A stretch of 64,000 bases of DNA. Source: 55-13 sp964501275 (GTDB lineage Bacteria > Armatimonadota > Fimbriimonadia > Fimbriimonadales > Fimbriimonadaceae). The notes under the pieces were generated by a model. It ran no database searches. It was not told where the DNA came from and saw only the letters and a list, made by a program, of their open reading frames with translations. The translations under genes were made by a program, and so were the position numbers. The stretch is from NCBI GenBank assembly GCA_964501275.1, contig CAZCSP010000023.1, positions 3,179 through 67,178 of the forward strand, given 5' to 3'. The stretch's first letter is position 1; each line of letters starts with the position of its first letter. Of this stretch, positions 32,605-41,791 are shown one piece after another.

Positions 32605-33378
32605 TCAAAACTGATCGGTCATGAACATCTGCGGCAGGCCGGGGGCGTTGCGGCCCATGAGATAGAGTTCGGGGATAGGCTCGGATATGGGCAGGGCCAG
32701 ACGCTCTGACATGGACCTCAGCCCCATCCATTCCGACTCGGATGGGAACCGCCATGGGCGGGATCGCCGACTGACCACGCACTCCCGGACATGTTTACCC
32801 TCATGGCAGATATAGCCGTCCTCAAAAGGAGTGCATATCCTCAGGTTCCACTTCCAATACTTCCAGCGTTTCTCGTCTCGCCTTAGTCTCGCGGGATCCT
32901 GAACCGACCATGCGTCGTAGGCTTTCTGGATTTCGGGAAAGCCCCACATATCCTTGAGGCTGTCGTCGGTCTCGCTCTCCAATGGGCCCTGCACGACCTC
33001 GTCCATTACCTGGAAGCCGCATCGGGCATACAGTCCCTGTTCCCGAGCGAATAGCCAGGCGGTTGACTCTCCTTGGCTTTCTGACTGATCCAATACCACC
33101 CTGAGCAGTTGCTCCGCCAAACCCTGCCTTTGGCGGGAGACCTTCGTCGCTACTCCGGCGATGCCGATCGCCCTTCCCCAACCAAACTCCAAGGGCACGG
33201 TCGTGAGGATTGAGACCATCTCACCTGCGTCGAATAGAGCCCATTTACGGCGAAGATCGAACATAGGCTCGTTCAGAAAAATCCCGTTGGCCCGGTCGTA
33301 GTCCAAATCAAAGACTTCGCATAGAAGGCGTAAGAAGGGAGCGGCCTCTGTCTGCTGGATCGTGCGAATCTCGATCAT
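32605..33378 (-). CDS. GNAT-family N-acetyltransferase, Eis-like N-half
   Basis: 257 aa. Acetyl-CoA fold with IAGVATKVSRQRQGLAEQLL (motif A, Q/R-x-x-G) and AWLFAREQGLYARCGFQVMD. The first half resembles Eis/GCN5 proteins; the C-terminal 100 residues are shorter than Eis. Substrate unknown. The start overlaps the cdaR stop (ATGA), so it is third in the cdaA-cdaR-GNAT unit. Confidence 0.8.
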   Translation of the reverse strand: MIEIRTIQQTEAAPFLRLLCEVFDLDYDRANGIFLNEPMFDLRRKWALFDAGEMVSILTTVPLEFGWGRAIGIAGVATKVSRQRQGLAEQLLRVVLDQSESQGESTAWLFAREQGLYARCGFQVMDEVVQGPLESETDDSLKDMWGFPEIQKAYDAWSVQDPARLRRDEKRWKYWKWNLRICTPFEDGYICHEGKHVRECVVSRRSRPWRFPSESEWMGLRSMSERLALPISEPIPELYLMGRNAPGLPQMFMTDQF

Positions 33379-34337
33379 GGATTGTTTGGCGGAGGTGGAC
33401 CGGAGCTTTTCACGAAGACCTTGACGGAGACGGTCTCGGGTTTGGTAAGGCGGATCCCGTCGGGCAGGTCCAACTCCACCGCAATCGTAGTCGTTTCCCG
33501 CATACCGTCGATATTGATGGGTTTGGTATTGATGACCGCCAGGTTCGCGAGCACATCTGCCGGCCCTTCCACGCTGATCTGGGCTGGGGTGAACTCATAA
33601 TCGGTGATCGTGGTGCCGAACTCAGGCGTTCCGTTCCAAACGGGCTGGATCAAGAGCGAGCGGCGGGGCGGACGAGGCGCCACGAACGCTCTTACCGTCA
33701 CGGTATCCGTGCTCATCGAGACGTTTGAGACTGGCGAATCCTTGTCATCGAGCGGTTCCAACTTGGTAGTTTGCGAGTTGTTGGTCTCCAATGTCGTCAG
33801 GTTCAGGTAGGCCCGCACCCGCTTGACCCTGTTGACCAGGGAGCTTGCTCCTGAGATCGTGATCGTCGCGGGGTCGCTGGTGGCTCCGTCGTATCGGTAG
33901 TCCTGAAGCTTGAAGGACCCGATGGCCTCCACATCGACGTTGATACGCCGTGTTATCTCTCGATCCAAGGTGATAGGAATCCTCATATTTTTGGGATTCC
34001 ATTCGACTTCATATTCGGTGGGGGCTTCCAAACGAACCAAGTACCTGCCGTCGCTGGGTTGCTCCGACAAATCTATATAGGCGCTGAGGTAAGCCCTGTT
34101 GATCTTCATCTGCTGTTCAGGTGTGCCTGATGCGTGGAAAGTGACGACCTTTGGCACGTCCCCCACAATGATCATGCCCTCCGGCGGATTGCGAATCTCC
34201 AGATTCAGATCGAAAGTGAAGATCCCCCCTTTTGCGTCTATGGGAGCGATAGAGTTCTTCACATGCGTCCAGAGGAGGACGGAAAGAGCGAAGCTGAGGA
34301 GCAGGATCGGAAAGTTCACTCGACGAATATCGAACAT
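33375..34337 (-). CDS. cdaR: YbbR-domain protein, CdaR-type regulator
   Basis: 320 aa. One N-terminal membrane helix (FPILLLSFALSVLLWTHVKN) and three or so YbbR-like beta domains (GYVVRLEAPTEY-type strands; PATITISGASSLVNRVKRVR; PAQISVEGPADVLANL). CdaR regulates the diadenylate cyclase CdaA, and the gene directly follows cdaA with a one-base overlap (TGATG). Confidence 0.88.
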   Translation of the reverse strand: MFDIRRVNFPILLLSFALSVLLWTHVKNSIAPIDAKGGIFTFDLNLEIRNPPEGMIIVGDVPKVVTFHASGTPEQQMKINRAYLSAYIDLSEQPSDGRYLVRLEAPTEYEVEWNPKNMRIPITLDREITRRINVDVEAIGSFKLQDYRYDGATSDPATITISGASSLVNRVKRVRAYLNLTTLETNNSQTTKLEPLDDKDSPVSNVSMSTDTVTVRAFVAPRPPRRSLLIQPVWNGTPEFGTTITDYEFTPAQISVEGPADVLANLAVINTKPINIDGMRETTTIAVELDLPDGIRLTKPETVSVKVFVKSSGPPPPNNP

Positions 34338-35197
34338 CAGACCGATTCTCCCCGCCGAATCAGGCGCCGCCGTGGGCGGTCCGTCGCTCCCGCGCCATCT
34401 TCTTCGCGCAACTCTCGATTGAGGAAGTCACGCAGTTCATGGGCATTCGCCAACTTCCGCAACCGACCTTCCTTTGCATAGCTAATCGTTGCCCGCTCTT
34501 CGCTTACGATGATCGCAATGCAGTCCAGTTGCTCGGTCACGCCCAGACCTGCACGGTGGCGCATGTGAACGTTCTGGCTGAGGCGGTTGGAGTCGCTCAG
34601 CGGCAATCGGCAGGCCGCCGCCACGATCATGTCCCCCCGAATAATCACCGCTCCATCGTGCAGCGGGTTTCCTTCATAAAAAATGGACCCGATCAAGGGA
34701 GCGCTGACTCGCGCGTTCACGATCACTCCGTTGTTCGCAATCTCGTCCAGAGGCGCACCGCGTTCGATGACGATCAACGCTCCGGTGCTCTCGGTAGCCA
34801 GTTCGGTAACCGCCGCCACCAACTCCTCCACCGTCCGCGCCTCGGTTTTCAGGGTGGAAGAGGAGAACTTCGGCGTGATTTCAAGCTTGCCCAGCCTCAA
34901 CGGGCTCAAGCCCTCGATGGCCTGTCTCAGTTCGGGAAGAAACAGGATAACCAAGGCAACAGGGCCCAAGATCGTGGCCTTGTCCAAGAGCCAGTTGAGG
35001 GCGAACAGCTCCAGCTTTCCGCTGACGAACAAGAGCAACACGAAACCGGCGATGCCCAATACAATTCGCCAAGCGCGTGAACCTCGAATCAGCATGAACA
35101 GCCGATAGAAGATGTAAGCCACGATCAGGATGTCGACCGCATTGCGCACGGGGTCGGACACGAACTGTTCGATGAACTCTTGATAGAACTCCTTCAA
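34337..35197 (-). CDS. cdaA: diadenylate cyclase CdaA (c-di-AMP synthase)
   Basis: 286 aa. Three N-terminal membrane helices, then the DisA_N domain with LHDGAVII (DGA at 181-183) and RHRAGLG (213-219), both required for catalysis. Makes c-di-AMP from two ATP. TTG start followed by AAGGAG-like codons. First gene of cdaA-cdaR-GNAT. c-di-AMP typically controls K+ and osmolyte balance; no receptor gene is seen here. Confidence 0.95.
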   Translation of the reverse strand: MKEFYQEFIEQFVSDPVRNAVDILIVAYIFYRLFMLIRGSRAWRIVLGIAGFVLLLFVSGKLELFALNWLLDKATILGPVALVILFLPELRQAIEGLSPLRLGKLEITPKFSSSTLKTEARTVEELVAAVTELATESTGALIVIERGAPLDEIANNGVIVNARVSAPLIGSIFYEGNPLHDGAVIIRGDMIVAAACRLPLSDSNRLSQNVHMRHRAGLGVTEQLDCIAIIVSEERATISYAKEGRLRKLANAHELRDFLNRELREEDGAGATDRPRRRLIRRGESV

Positions 35198-35343
35198 CGG
35201 TAATTACTCAATAGCGAATTTTAGCCTTGATACGAACGGAAACAAACCCGCAGATAGGCAGAAAGTGCTTTGAAACCCGGAAACTTGCGAAAAGCCATAA
35301 TGGTTCCAGGAGCCTCAACGTCGCGGCTCGCCTGAATCCACTC

Positions 35344-36435
35344 ATGAGCGACGAACCTACACGCCCTTTAGACGAAATCCGCAAGGACATCGATGCCATC
35401 GACCGACAGTTGGTGGATCTCCTCAACGCCCGCGCCTCCCTGGCCCAAGAAGTGGGTCGGGTCAAGGGCCGCGATCAGCGACCTTACTTCACCCCCGAGC
35501 GGGAGCGACAAATCTATCAGCGACTAGAAGAGTCGAATCCCGGTCCTTTGCAGAGCAGGCAGCTAGTGGGGATATTCCGCGAGATTATCAGTGCCGCCCG
35601 CGCCGCCGAGAAGCCGCTCATCGCCGCCTATTGGGGGCCACCCGGAACCTTCACCCATGTCGCCGCGATCCAGACCTTTGGCACCAGTACTACCTTTGAG
35701 GCGCAGGACTCTATCTCCGACGTGTTTCGAGCGGTGGAGCATGGCAAGGCGGACTATGGGGTGGTACCGGTCGAGAACTCGGTGGCGGGAGTCGTCCCCG
35801 AGACCCTCGACCTCTTTCCCCAGACCAACGTCAAGATTTGCGCGGAACTGTACGTCCCCATCCAACACCACCTGATGACCACCGCCCCATCCTTGGACCA
35901 GATCGAGACGGTCTATGCAGGCCCCCAGCCCTCCCAGCAATGCAAGAACTGGCTCAAAGCGAACCTGCCGAAGGCCAAGATTGTGGAGACTGTCCCCACC
36001 GCTCGGGCCGCCGAGCGAGCCTTGGAAGACCCGACCGGCGCGGCCATCGGCAACCGGCTGGGTTCGGAGACGGTCGGCATTCCTATCTTGGTGGAGAACC
36101 TCCAGGACAGCCCCGGCAACCGCACCCGCTTCTTGGTCATCGGCTACAACGAGCCTGCCAAGACTGGCAACGATAAGACTTCGCTGATGTTCAACCTGAA
36201 GAACCGCCCTGGCGAACTCTATCGAGCTTTGGGGGCGTTCGACATCGAAGGCGTCAACCTCATGATGATCGAGTCCCGCCCCGCCCAACGCGCGACGTTT
36301 GAGTACATCTTCTATTGCGACTGCTCCGGACACCGAAGCGACGCGCCCCTCCAACGGGCGATCGAGACGCTCAAAGGGTACGCGCTGGAAACCGTGATCC
36401 TGGGCAGCTACCCCTACGTGGAGCCGTTGGGATAA
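35344..36435 (+). CDS. pheA: bifunctional chorismate mutase / prephenate dehydratase
   Basis: 363 aa. Chorismate mutase of AroQ type (IRKDIDAIDRQLVDLLNARA) at about 9-85, prephenate dehydratase (AYWGPPGTFTHVAA, VPVENSVAG, GNRTRFLVIG) to about 275, then an ACT domain (RPGELYRALGAFDIEGVNL) for Phe feedback. Makes phenylpyruvate. ATG 35344 is chosen; the frame upstream to 35227 is unlike the family. CATAAT at about 35297 may be the -10 box. Confidence 0.95.
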   Translation: MSDEPTRPLDEIRKDIDAIDRQLVDLLNARASLAQEVGRVKGRDQRPYFTPERERQIYQRLEESNPGPLQSRQLVGIFREIISAARAAEKPLIAAYWGPPGTFTHVAAIQTFGTSTTFEAQDSISDVFRAVEHGKADYGVVPVENSVAGVVPETLDLFPQTNVKICAELYVPIQHHLMTTAPSLDQIETVYAGPQPSQQCKNWLKANLPKAKIVETVPTARAAERALEDPTGAAIGNRLGSETVGIPILVENLQDSPGNRTRFLVIGYNEPAKTGNDKTSLMFNLKNRPGELYRALGAFDIEGVNLMMIESRPAQRATFEYIFYCDCSGHRSDAPLQRAIETLKGYALETVILGSYPYVEPLG

Positions 36436-36516
36436 CAGTCGGACAGTCCGACTGTCGGATGGTCAGATAGGACAGATTCGTCAGATATGTCCGATACGCC
36501 AGATGATCAGATGATT
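36436..36516. repeat. 9-nt-period degenerate repeat array
   Basis: Nine gapless 9-mers: CAGTCGGAC, AGTCCGACT, GTCGGATGG, TCAGATAGG, ACAGATTCG, TCAGATATG, TCCGATACG, CCAGATGAT, CAGATGATT. Begins right at the pheA stop codon. The remaining gap to metK (36517-36633) has no recognisable riboswitch fold that I could support. Confidence 0.75.
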
Positions 36517-36633
36517 CACCCTCTCCTCGCAAATAAACCAAATTTCAAACCCCGTTTCAGCAAACAATCAACGCCTTAACCGAGATTTCCCAAACCCCGC
36601 CGAACCTGACGGGTACCATCTTCCCTCGGACCA

Positions 36634-37890
36634 ATGAGAATCTACACTTCCGAAAGCGTCAGCGTAGGCCACCCTGACAAGCTTGCCGACCAAATTTCCG
36701 ACGCCTTGCTCGACACCTTCCTGGCTCTAGAGGACAAGAACCACGCCGGATCGACCCGAGTCGCCATCGAGACCCTCTTGACCCGAGGCTTGGCGGTAGT
36801 GGCGGGCGAAGTCCGTACCGAAGGTTATGTAGACGTCGCCGAAGTGGTTCGCGAGACGATCGCCAACACCGGGTACGTCCACACCGACTACGGCTTCGAC
36901 GGGCGCACCTGCGGCGTGATGGTCGCCATCCAGGAGCAAAGCCCCGACATCGCGCTCGGCGTCGACAGTTCGACCAACTCCGCCAAGAAGATCGGTGCGG
37001 GCGACCAGGGCATGATGTTTGGCTACGCAACCCGCGAGACCCCGGAGTTGATGCCTCTGCCACTCGCCATCTCCCACGCCCTTACCGCCCAATCGGTCAA
37101 GGTCCGGCGCGAGATGGACCCTGAGCACAAGAATCCCCGACTGCTGCCTGACGCGAAGAGCCAAGTCTCGGTGGAGTACGGCGAAGACGGCAAGCCCCGT
37201 CGCGTCAACACCGTCGTCCTCTCCCACCAGCACGCCGAGGGGCTCCTGCTTGAGGAAGTCAAGGCAACGGTGCGGGAGCGCATCATCAACCCGGTGCTGG
37301 CCAAGTTTTCCGAGTACGTCGATGGCGACCCAATTCTCCATATCAACCCAACCGGCAAATTCGTAATCGGCGGTCCCCAGGGCGACACGGGCGTGACGGG
37401 TCGAAAGATCATCGTCGACACCTACGGCGGCATGGCCCCTCATGGCGGGGGCGCGTTCTCCGGCAAGGATCCCACCAAGGTGGACCGGTCGGCGGCCTAC
37501 ATGGCGCGATACATCGCTAAGAACGTGGTCGCGGCGGGTCTGGCGGATCGGTGCGTGGTTCAACTCGCCTACGCCATCGGCGTTGCCGAGCCCGTTGCGG
37601 TGAACGTGGAGACGTTCGGTACGCATACGGTGGATCCCAACGAGATTTCCCGCCGAGTTCAAGAGGCTTACGATCTGACCCCCTCGGGAATCATCGAGTT
37701 TCTGGGACTTCTGCGGCCTAGCGCTCAAGCCCTGTCGCCCGGTTTGGCAAAGCTGGTCTCCGAGGGCAAGGCGAACCTGCCGGCGCCCAATCCAGGTGGC
37801 TGGAACTACCACATGACCGCACAGAACGGTCACTTCGGCCATGAGGCCTTCCCGTGGGAAAATACCAAGGATGCGGACCGGCTCAAGTAG
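36634..37890 (+). CDS. metK: S-adenosylmethionine synthetase
   Basis: 418 aa. ESVSVGHPDKLADQISDALLD, GAGDQGMMFGYATRETPELM, and GGGAFSGKDPTKVDRSAAYMARY are the three MetK signatures, with FVIGGPQGDTGVTGRK. Normal length. Converts Met and ATP to SAM. TACCAT lies 16 nt before the ATG. Confidence 0.98.
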   Translation: MRIYTSESVSVGHPDKLADQISDALLDTFLALEDKNHAGSTRVAIETLLTRGLAVVAGEVRTEGYVDVAEVVRETIANTGYVHTDYGFDGRTCGVMVAIQEQSPDIALGVDSSTNSAKKIGAGDQGMMFGYATRETPELMPLPLAISHALTAQSVKVRREMDPEHKNPRLLPDAKSQVSVEYGEDGKPRRVNTVVLSHQHAEGLLLEEVKATVRERIINPVLAKFSEYVDGDPILHINPTGKFVIGGPQGDTGVTGRKIIVDTYGGMAPHGGGAFSGKDPTKVDRSAAYMARYIAKNVVAAGLADRCVVQLAYAIGVAEPVAVNVETFGTHTVDPNEISRRVQEAYDLTPSGIIEFLGLLRPSAQALSPGLAKLVSEGKANLPAPNPGGWNYHMTAQNGHFGHEAFPWENTKDADRLK

Positions 37891-37939
37891 GAAGTGCGCC
37901 AAAGGACGCCGATTCCTCGTAAACTAGGATAGGCGTCCC

Positions 37940-38824
37940 ATGATCCCTCGCTGGCTGAATCGAAAGGAATATCCGTTCACGGTTCATACGTTCGACACAA
38001 TCGACGGTCGGATGAGCTACCTCGACGAAGGCGAGGGGCGGCCGATTCTCTTTCTGCATGGAAACCTCACCTGGTCCTACCTCTACCGGGATATCATCCT
38101 GGAACTCCGGGACGAATACCGCTGTATTGCTCCCGATATGCTCGGGTTTGGCCTTTCTGATAAGCCTGCGAAGATCGACTATTCCGGTCTGGGCCACGTC
38201 CGACGGCTGGATGCTCTAATCCAGCACCTTGATTTGCGAGACATCACCCTCTACCTCCACGACTACGGTGGGCCGATCGGCATTGAGTGGCTGCTGCTGA
38301 ACCGAGACCGGGTGCGGGATGTGGTTATCTCCAACTCTTGGATGTGGTCTCAAACCAGCTCCTTCCGCGCCCAACGCCTCGCCAAGATTTACACCAACAA
38401 GATCAACCGCTTCTACTACCATAATCTCCGCGCTTCGCCGAGATTCTTTATGCCGCCTCTCCTGTCGGATGCGCACATGATGCCGCGCAATATGCTGGAC
38501 CAGTTCCTGATGCCATTTGAAAACACGAAGGAAAGGGAAGGGCCGTACGCAATGGCGTCGGGCCTGATCGGAGAGGCCGACTGGTTTGAATCGCTCTGGC
38601 GTCGCAGGTCCTTTCTAAAGGAGATTCCTGCCCTGATCCTTTGGGGCGAGCGGGATGAGATGAGGATCCCGGGCGAGCTGGAAAAGTGGCAGACGGTTTT
38701 CCCCCTTTCCTGCCCGGTGACGCTCGCCGACGTAGGCGGCCTTGGTCCCACTCAAGTATGGGACGACTACGTTCGAGAAATGCGAACCTTCTTCAGCTAC
38801 GAAGAGGCGTTGAAGAATCTGTAA
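37940..38824 (+). CDS. alpha/beta-hydrolase, haloalkane-dehalogenase-like, catalytic His not seen
   Basis: 294 aa. FLHGNLTWSYLYRDII and the nucleophile elbow HDYGGPIG (Asp108) match haloalkane dehalogenases and kin. A cap domain follows and ALILWGERDEM holds the usual acid region. At the C-terminus, where the family has a G-H-F-x-x-E-type catalytic His, the sequence is DVGGLGPTQVWDD with no His. It may be catalytically impaired or differently specialised. TAGGAT lies 9 nt before the ATG. Confidence 0.75.
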   Translation: MIPRWLNRKEYPFTVHTFDTIDGRMSYLDEGEGRPILFLHGNLTWSYLYRDIILELRDEYRCIAPDMLGFGLSDKPAKIDYSGLGHVRRLDALIQHLDLRDITLYLHDYGGPIGIEWLLLNRDRVRDVVISNSWMWSQTSSFRAQRLAKIYTNKINRFYYHNLRASPRFFMPPLLSDAHMMPRNMLDQFLMPFENTKEREGPYAMASGLIGEADWFESLWRRRSFLKEIPALILWGERDEMRIPGELEKWQTVFPLSCPVTLADVGGLGPTQVWDDYVREMRTFFSYEEALKNL

Positions 38825-38946
38825 ACCACGAACGATGGTTCCTGCTCCACATTGCGCAATTTTGAACAGCCATTTTGGTTGAGTGTAACCAAGAATTTAT
38901 TCCCAGTGATGGCCCGCCCATGTCTTGAATTACTGGAGGTTTTGTT

Positions 38947-39552
38947 TTGAAACCCCTGTCCAAACTGATTCGTGAAGCCGCCGACCATGCCTTTTGGCTT
39001 GCCGAGGTCGAGCGGGTCGCAGCTCTTATCGGGTGTGAAAGTCGAGAGGATGTGGAGATCGCATGGGTGGCCGTCAGTGAGATCGTCGACTCCATCGCGA
39101 TCTTGGCGTTCGAACACCGGCATCAATCGGAGGCGTTCGTGCCCGTTCTGAAGGAGTGGTACGCCGATCAGCAGATACGTATGCGTATCCGATCCGACCT
39201 GAAACAGAGCCACCTGGAGGCCACGAACAGCGAACCGCCGAGTGATCGGATTGTGATGACGATCCTGTGGCGAATTCTCTGCAAGGTGGAGTCTGCCTAC
39301 GAGGAGTATGAGTTAGGAGTACAGAGCAAGCTGCTGCTTTCCCAAGTTGAGCCGCCCCAACTCAACCCAACAGAGGCGTGTCTGGCCCGTGAGGTTGCGA
39401 CCCATATTTGCAGGGCGGTACGCAAGGTGAAGGAACTCCAAGAAGCGATGAGTCCGTCGAGCTTTGAGTTCGATATCTACCAAAATATTCTCGAAGCCGC
39501 CATCAGCCACTTCGAGGAGATGGGGTCGGTCGAGGCTAGAGAAGCGGCCTAG
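38947..39552 (+). CDS. unknown all-helical protein
   Basis: 201 aa, almost entirely predicted helical (IREAADHAFWLAEVERVAAL, VEIAWVAVSEIVDSIAILAF, VATHICRAVRKVKELQEAM). No signal peptide or known domain recognised. TTG start with GGAGG about 8 nt upstream. Overlaps the convergent epimerase gene by 4 nt. Function unknown. Confidence 0.6.
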   Translation: MKPLSKLIREAADHAFWLAEVERVAALIGCESREDVEIAWVAVSEIVDSIAILAFEHRHQSEAFVPVLKEWYADQQIRMRIRSDLKQSHLEATNSEPPSDRIVMTILWRILCKVESAYEEYELGVQSKLLLSQVEPPQLNPTEACLAREVATHICRAVRKVKELQEAMSPSSFEFDIYQNILEAAISHFEEMGSVEAREAA

Positions 39553-40283
39553 AGCAGACCTTTGCTCTGGAAGAACTCCACGCTGCGGCGAACCGATGTG
39601 ATCGGCTCGTCGGGGGTGTGATCCATCTCGATCGCTCCGAATTCGACGCCGTTGGCGTCACATGCCGTCAGCACCGAATCCCAGTCGATCACTCCTTTGC
39701 CCGCCTCGGCGTCGTGACTTTCCTTGTTGCCCGAGAAGTCCTTCAGATGGACGAGGGGCGCGCGCTTGCCGAGTTTGTTGAGCCAGGCCACCGGATCCTC
39801 TCCTGCGACTGAGATCCAACCCAGATCAAGTTGGGCTTTCAAGATGTCTTCCGTCTCTTCCCACATCTGGGCAAAGGTGGAGACGCCGCGATCGGGGAAT
39901 TCGAACGCGTGGTTGTGGTAGCCGAAGGCGATTCCCCGGTCATCCATCGCTCGGGCGACCGGCTCTAGCTCTTTGCCAAACTCCACCCAACCTCCGGCAT
40001 AGACCTCCTCGCCGATCCATGGAAGGACGACGTGCTTGGTTCCGAGCGTATGGGCGTCCTCGCAGACTTGGTCGGTGTCCTTGACCGCATCCAGACCCCA
40101 ATGGCCCGCGCTGACCTTTAGACCGAGGTCGTCCAATACCTTCTTAAGTTCGACCGGGGTTAGTCCCTGCATTCCGGCAAGCTCCACATATTCAAGGCCC
40201 ATGTCCTTCACGGCTTTGAGGGTTCCGTGGAGGTCGTCGGCGAGGGGTTGTCGAAGGGTGTAGAGTTGGACCGTAAGACGCAT
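39549..40283 (-). CDS. sugar phosphate isomerase/epimerase-like TIM-barrel protein
   Basis: 244 aa. Xylose-isomerase-like AP-endonuclease-2 fold: LKAVKDMGLEYVELAGM, GIAFGYHNHAFEFPD, LDLGWISVAGEDP, LVHLKDFSG, FGAIEMD with the metal-binding His, Glu and Asp in place. Substrate unknown. CATAAT (40297-40292) lies 8 nt before the ATG, consistent with a leaderless start. Confidence 0.85.
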   Translation of the reverse strand: MRLTVQLYTLRQPLADDLHGTLKAVKDMGLEYVELAGMQGLTPVELKKVLDDLGLKVSAGHWGLDAVKDTDQVCEDAHTLGTKHVVLPWIGEEVYAGGWVEFGKELEPVARAMDDRGIAFGYHNHAFEFPDRGVSTFAQMWEETEDILKAQLDLGWISVAGEDPVAWLNKLGKRAPLVHLKDFSGNKESHDAEAGKGVIDWDSVLTACDANGVEFGAIEMDHTPDEPITSVRRSVEFFQSKGLL

Positions 40284-40292
40284 GACCGCCCA

Positions 40293-41309
40293 TTATGGCC
40301 CGGTCTCACCCTCTCCCGTGTTAACGGGCGGGACGCTTGACTCCGGTGCGGGCCACTCTTGGGTCAGCATATGCCTTGCGATGACGGAGGCATCGTCCCC
40401 GTTCTCATGCCTCCAAGCCTCGGCCTTTGTCTCCTCATAGGCTTCGCGGCGAGCATCGGCGGCGTAGACTACGCTTCCACTTTCGATGGCGCGAATGGTA
40501 ATGAGGCGGATGCTGGGGGCGTTGTCAAAGGTGGTCGCCGCGAGTTCCGCGCCGATGGCTTTCCGATCCTCGCCGTTGGCAACCAGATAAGTGAGGGTCA
40601 GGTGCGAGGTTCGGGGGTCGATGACCAAGCCCGCCAACTTCGCCCCATGGATGCTCCTTTGCGCAACCAGTTGAACCAAGGCAGTCTCTTCGCCGGTGCC
40701 TTGGGATGGGGCGGGGGTAGAGACGGGCGGATTGGTTTGCTCAGGAGGGTTGGAGTTGGTCTGGGGAGTCGTCGGAGGAGCCTGGCTCATGGACAGCTTG
40801 GGACCTGCCTCGTTTACCGGCTTATTGGTCCCGACCACGTAGGCAACCGCTCCGACGGCGATCACCAGAACCGCGAGGCCCGCCGCCATCAGCCCGTTCT
40901 TGGGCTTGGAGGGGGGCAAGCCAAGCTGTTCCACCAGCCCCTGGGTCTCGGCGTGCTCCAGCCTTTCCCGCACGTCCTTCAGCTTCTTCTGAATCTGGGC
41001 ATGGCTTGGGGCAATATCCAGAGCCAGCTCATACCACTCTTTGGCCTGCTCCAGATCGCCGCTTTCGTGACAGAGATCGCCCAGGAGTTGGTTGGCGGAG
41101 ACGTTGTTGGGAAATCTGCGGAGGATCGCCCGGCATTGCTCCATCGCGGTGGCATAGTCTCCGCGCATCCGCAACAAGTTGGCTCGGGCCAGCTCGGTGT
41201 AGATCTCAGCATCGCTGCCTTCGGCGGGGCTGGAGCCTATGGGAGCCCCGCATTCCGGGCAGAACTCGGAACCCTCTTTTACCGAGGCGAAGCATCGGTC
41301 GCATATCAT
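40293..41309 (-). CDS. zinc-ribbon, TPR and membrane-anchor protein
   Basis: 338 aa from ATG 41309. Zinc ribbon CDRC ... CPEC at the N-terminus, TPR repeats (ANLLRMRGDYATAMEQCRAI, SANQLLGDLCHESGDLEQAK), a membrane helix (LAVLVIAVGAVAYVVGT), a Pro/Thr-rich linker and a C-terminal domain of unknown type. The ATG is 4 nt after the dut stop, with AAAGAG upstream, so it is co-transcribed with dut. Role unknown. Confidence 0.75.
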   Translation of the reverse strand: MICDRCFASVKEGSEFCPECGAPIGSSPAEGSDAEIYTELARANLLRMRGDYATAMEQCRAILRRFPNNVSANQLLGDLCHESGDLEQAKEWYELALDIAPSHAQIQKKLKDVRERLEHAETQGLVEQLGLPPSKPKNGLMAAGLAVLVIAVGAVAYVVGTNKPVNEAGPKLSMSQAPPTTPQTNSNPPEQTNPPVSTPAPSQGTGEETALVQLVAQRSIHGAKLAGLVIDPRTSHLTLTYLVANGEDRKAIGAELAATTFDNAPSIRLITIRAIESGSVVYAADARREAYEETKAEAWRHENGDDASVIARHMLTQEWPAPESSVPPVNTGEGETGP

Positions 41310-41313
41310 CGCG

Positions 41314-41748
41314 TCACTCTTTCCCTGTGCTGCCAAATCCTCCGGCTCCTCTCACCGTCTGCTCCAGTTCCTCCATCGGCAAGAGTCGTGCCCTTGCGAT
41401 GGGACAGATCACGAGCTGGGCAATTCGCTCGCCCTTTTGAAATGTGACTGTCTCTTGGCCTAAATTGATCAACAAAACTCCGATTTCCCCGCGATAATCG
41501 CTGTCGATGGTTCCCGGAGCATTGACCATCCCGATCCCATGCTTCAGCGCCAGCCCCGATCTCGGGCGGACTTGGCCTTCGTATCCTTCCGGGATCGCCA
41601 TCCGCAGGCCAGTCGGGACCAGTTTGCGTTCCCCTGGCGTCAAGGCGACATCGACCGTCGAGCGAAGGTCCATCCCCGCCGAATGCTCGGTCTGGTAGGC
41701 GGGCAGGGTGGCATCTGGGGAAAGCGTAACGGGGATGTCCAAACTCAT
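41314..41748 (-). CDS. dut: dUTP diphosphatase
   Basis: 144 aa. Motifs I-V: SAGMDLRS, PRSGLA, TIDSDYRGEIGVLLINLG, KGERIAQLVI and RGAGGFGSTG. Trimeric dUTPase. Start at 41748; an upstream extension would run into the pxpB repeat region. TATCAT lies 12 nt upstream. Diverges from pxpB. Confidence 0.97.
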   Translation of the reverse strand: MSLDIPVTLSPDATLPAYQTEHSAGMDLRSTVDVALTPGERKLVPTGLRMAIPEGYEGQVRPRSGLALKHGIGMVNAPGTIDSDYRGEIGVLLINLGQETVTFQKGERIAQLVICPIARARLLPMEELEQTVRGAGGFGSTGKE

Positions 41749-41791
41749 GTTGTGCCCGAAATGATAGCCGATAGAGCGTATCCTTGCGGAT

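Noticed and set aside
36517..36633. Possible SAM riboswitch before metK
   Set aside because: No SAM-I/II/IV-type conserved core could be aligned by eye; the region is mostly C-rich and unstructured.
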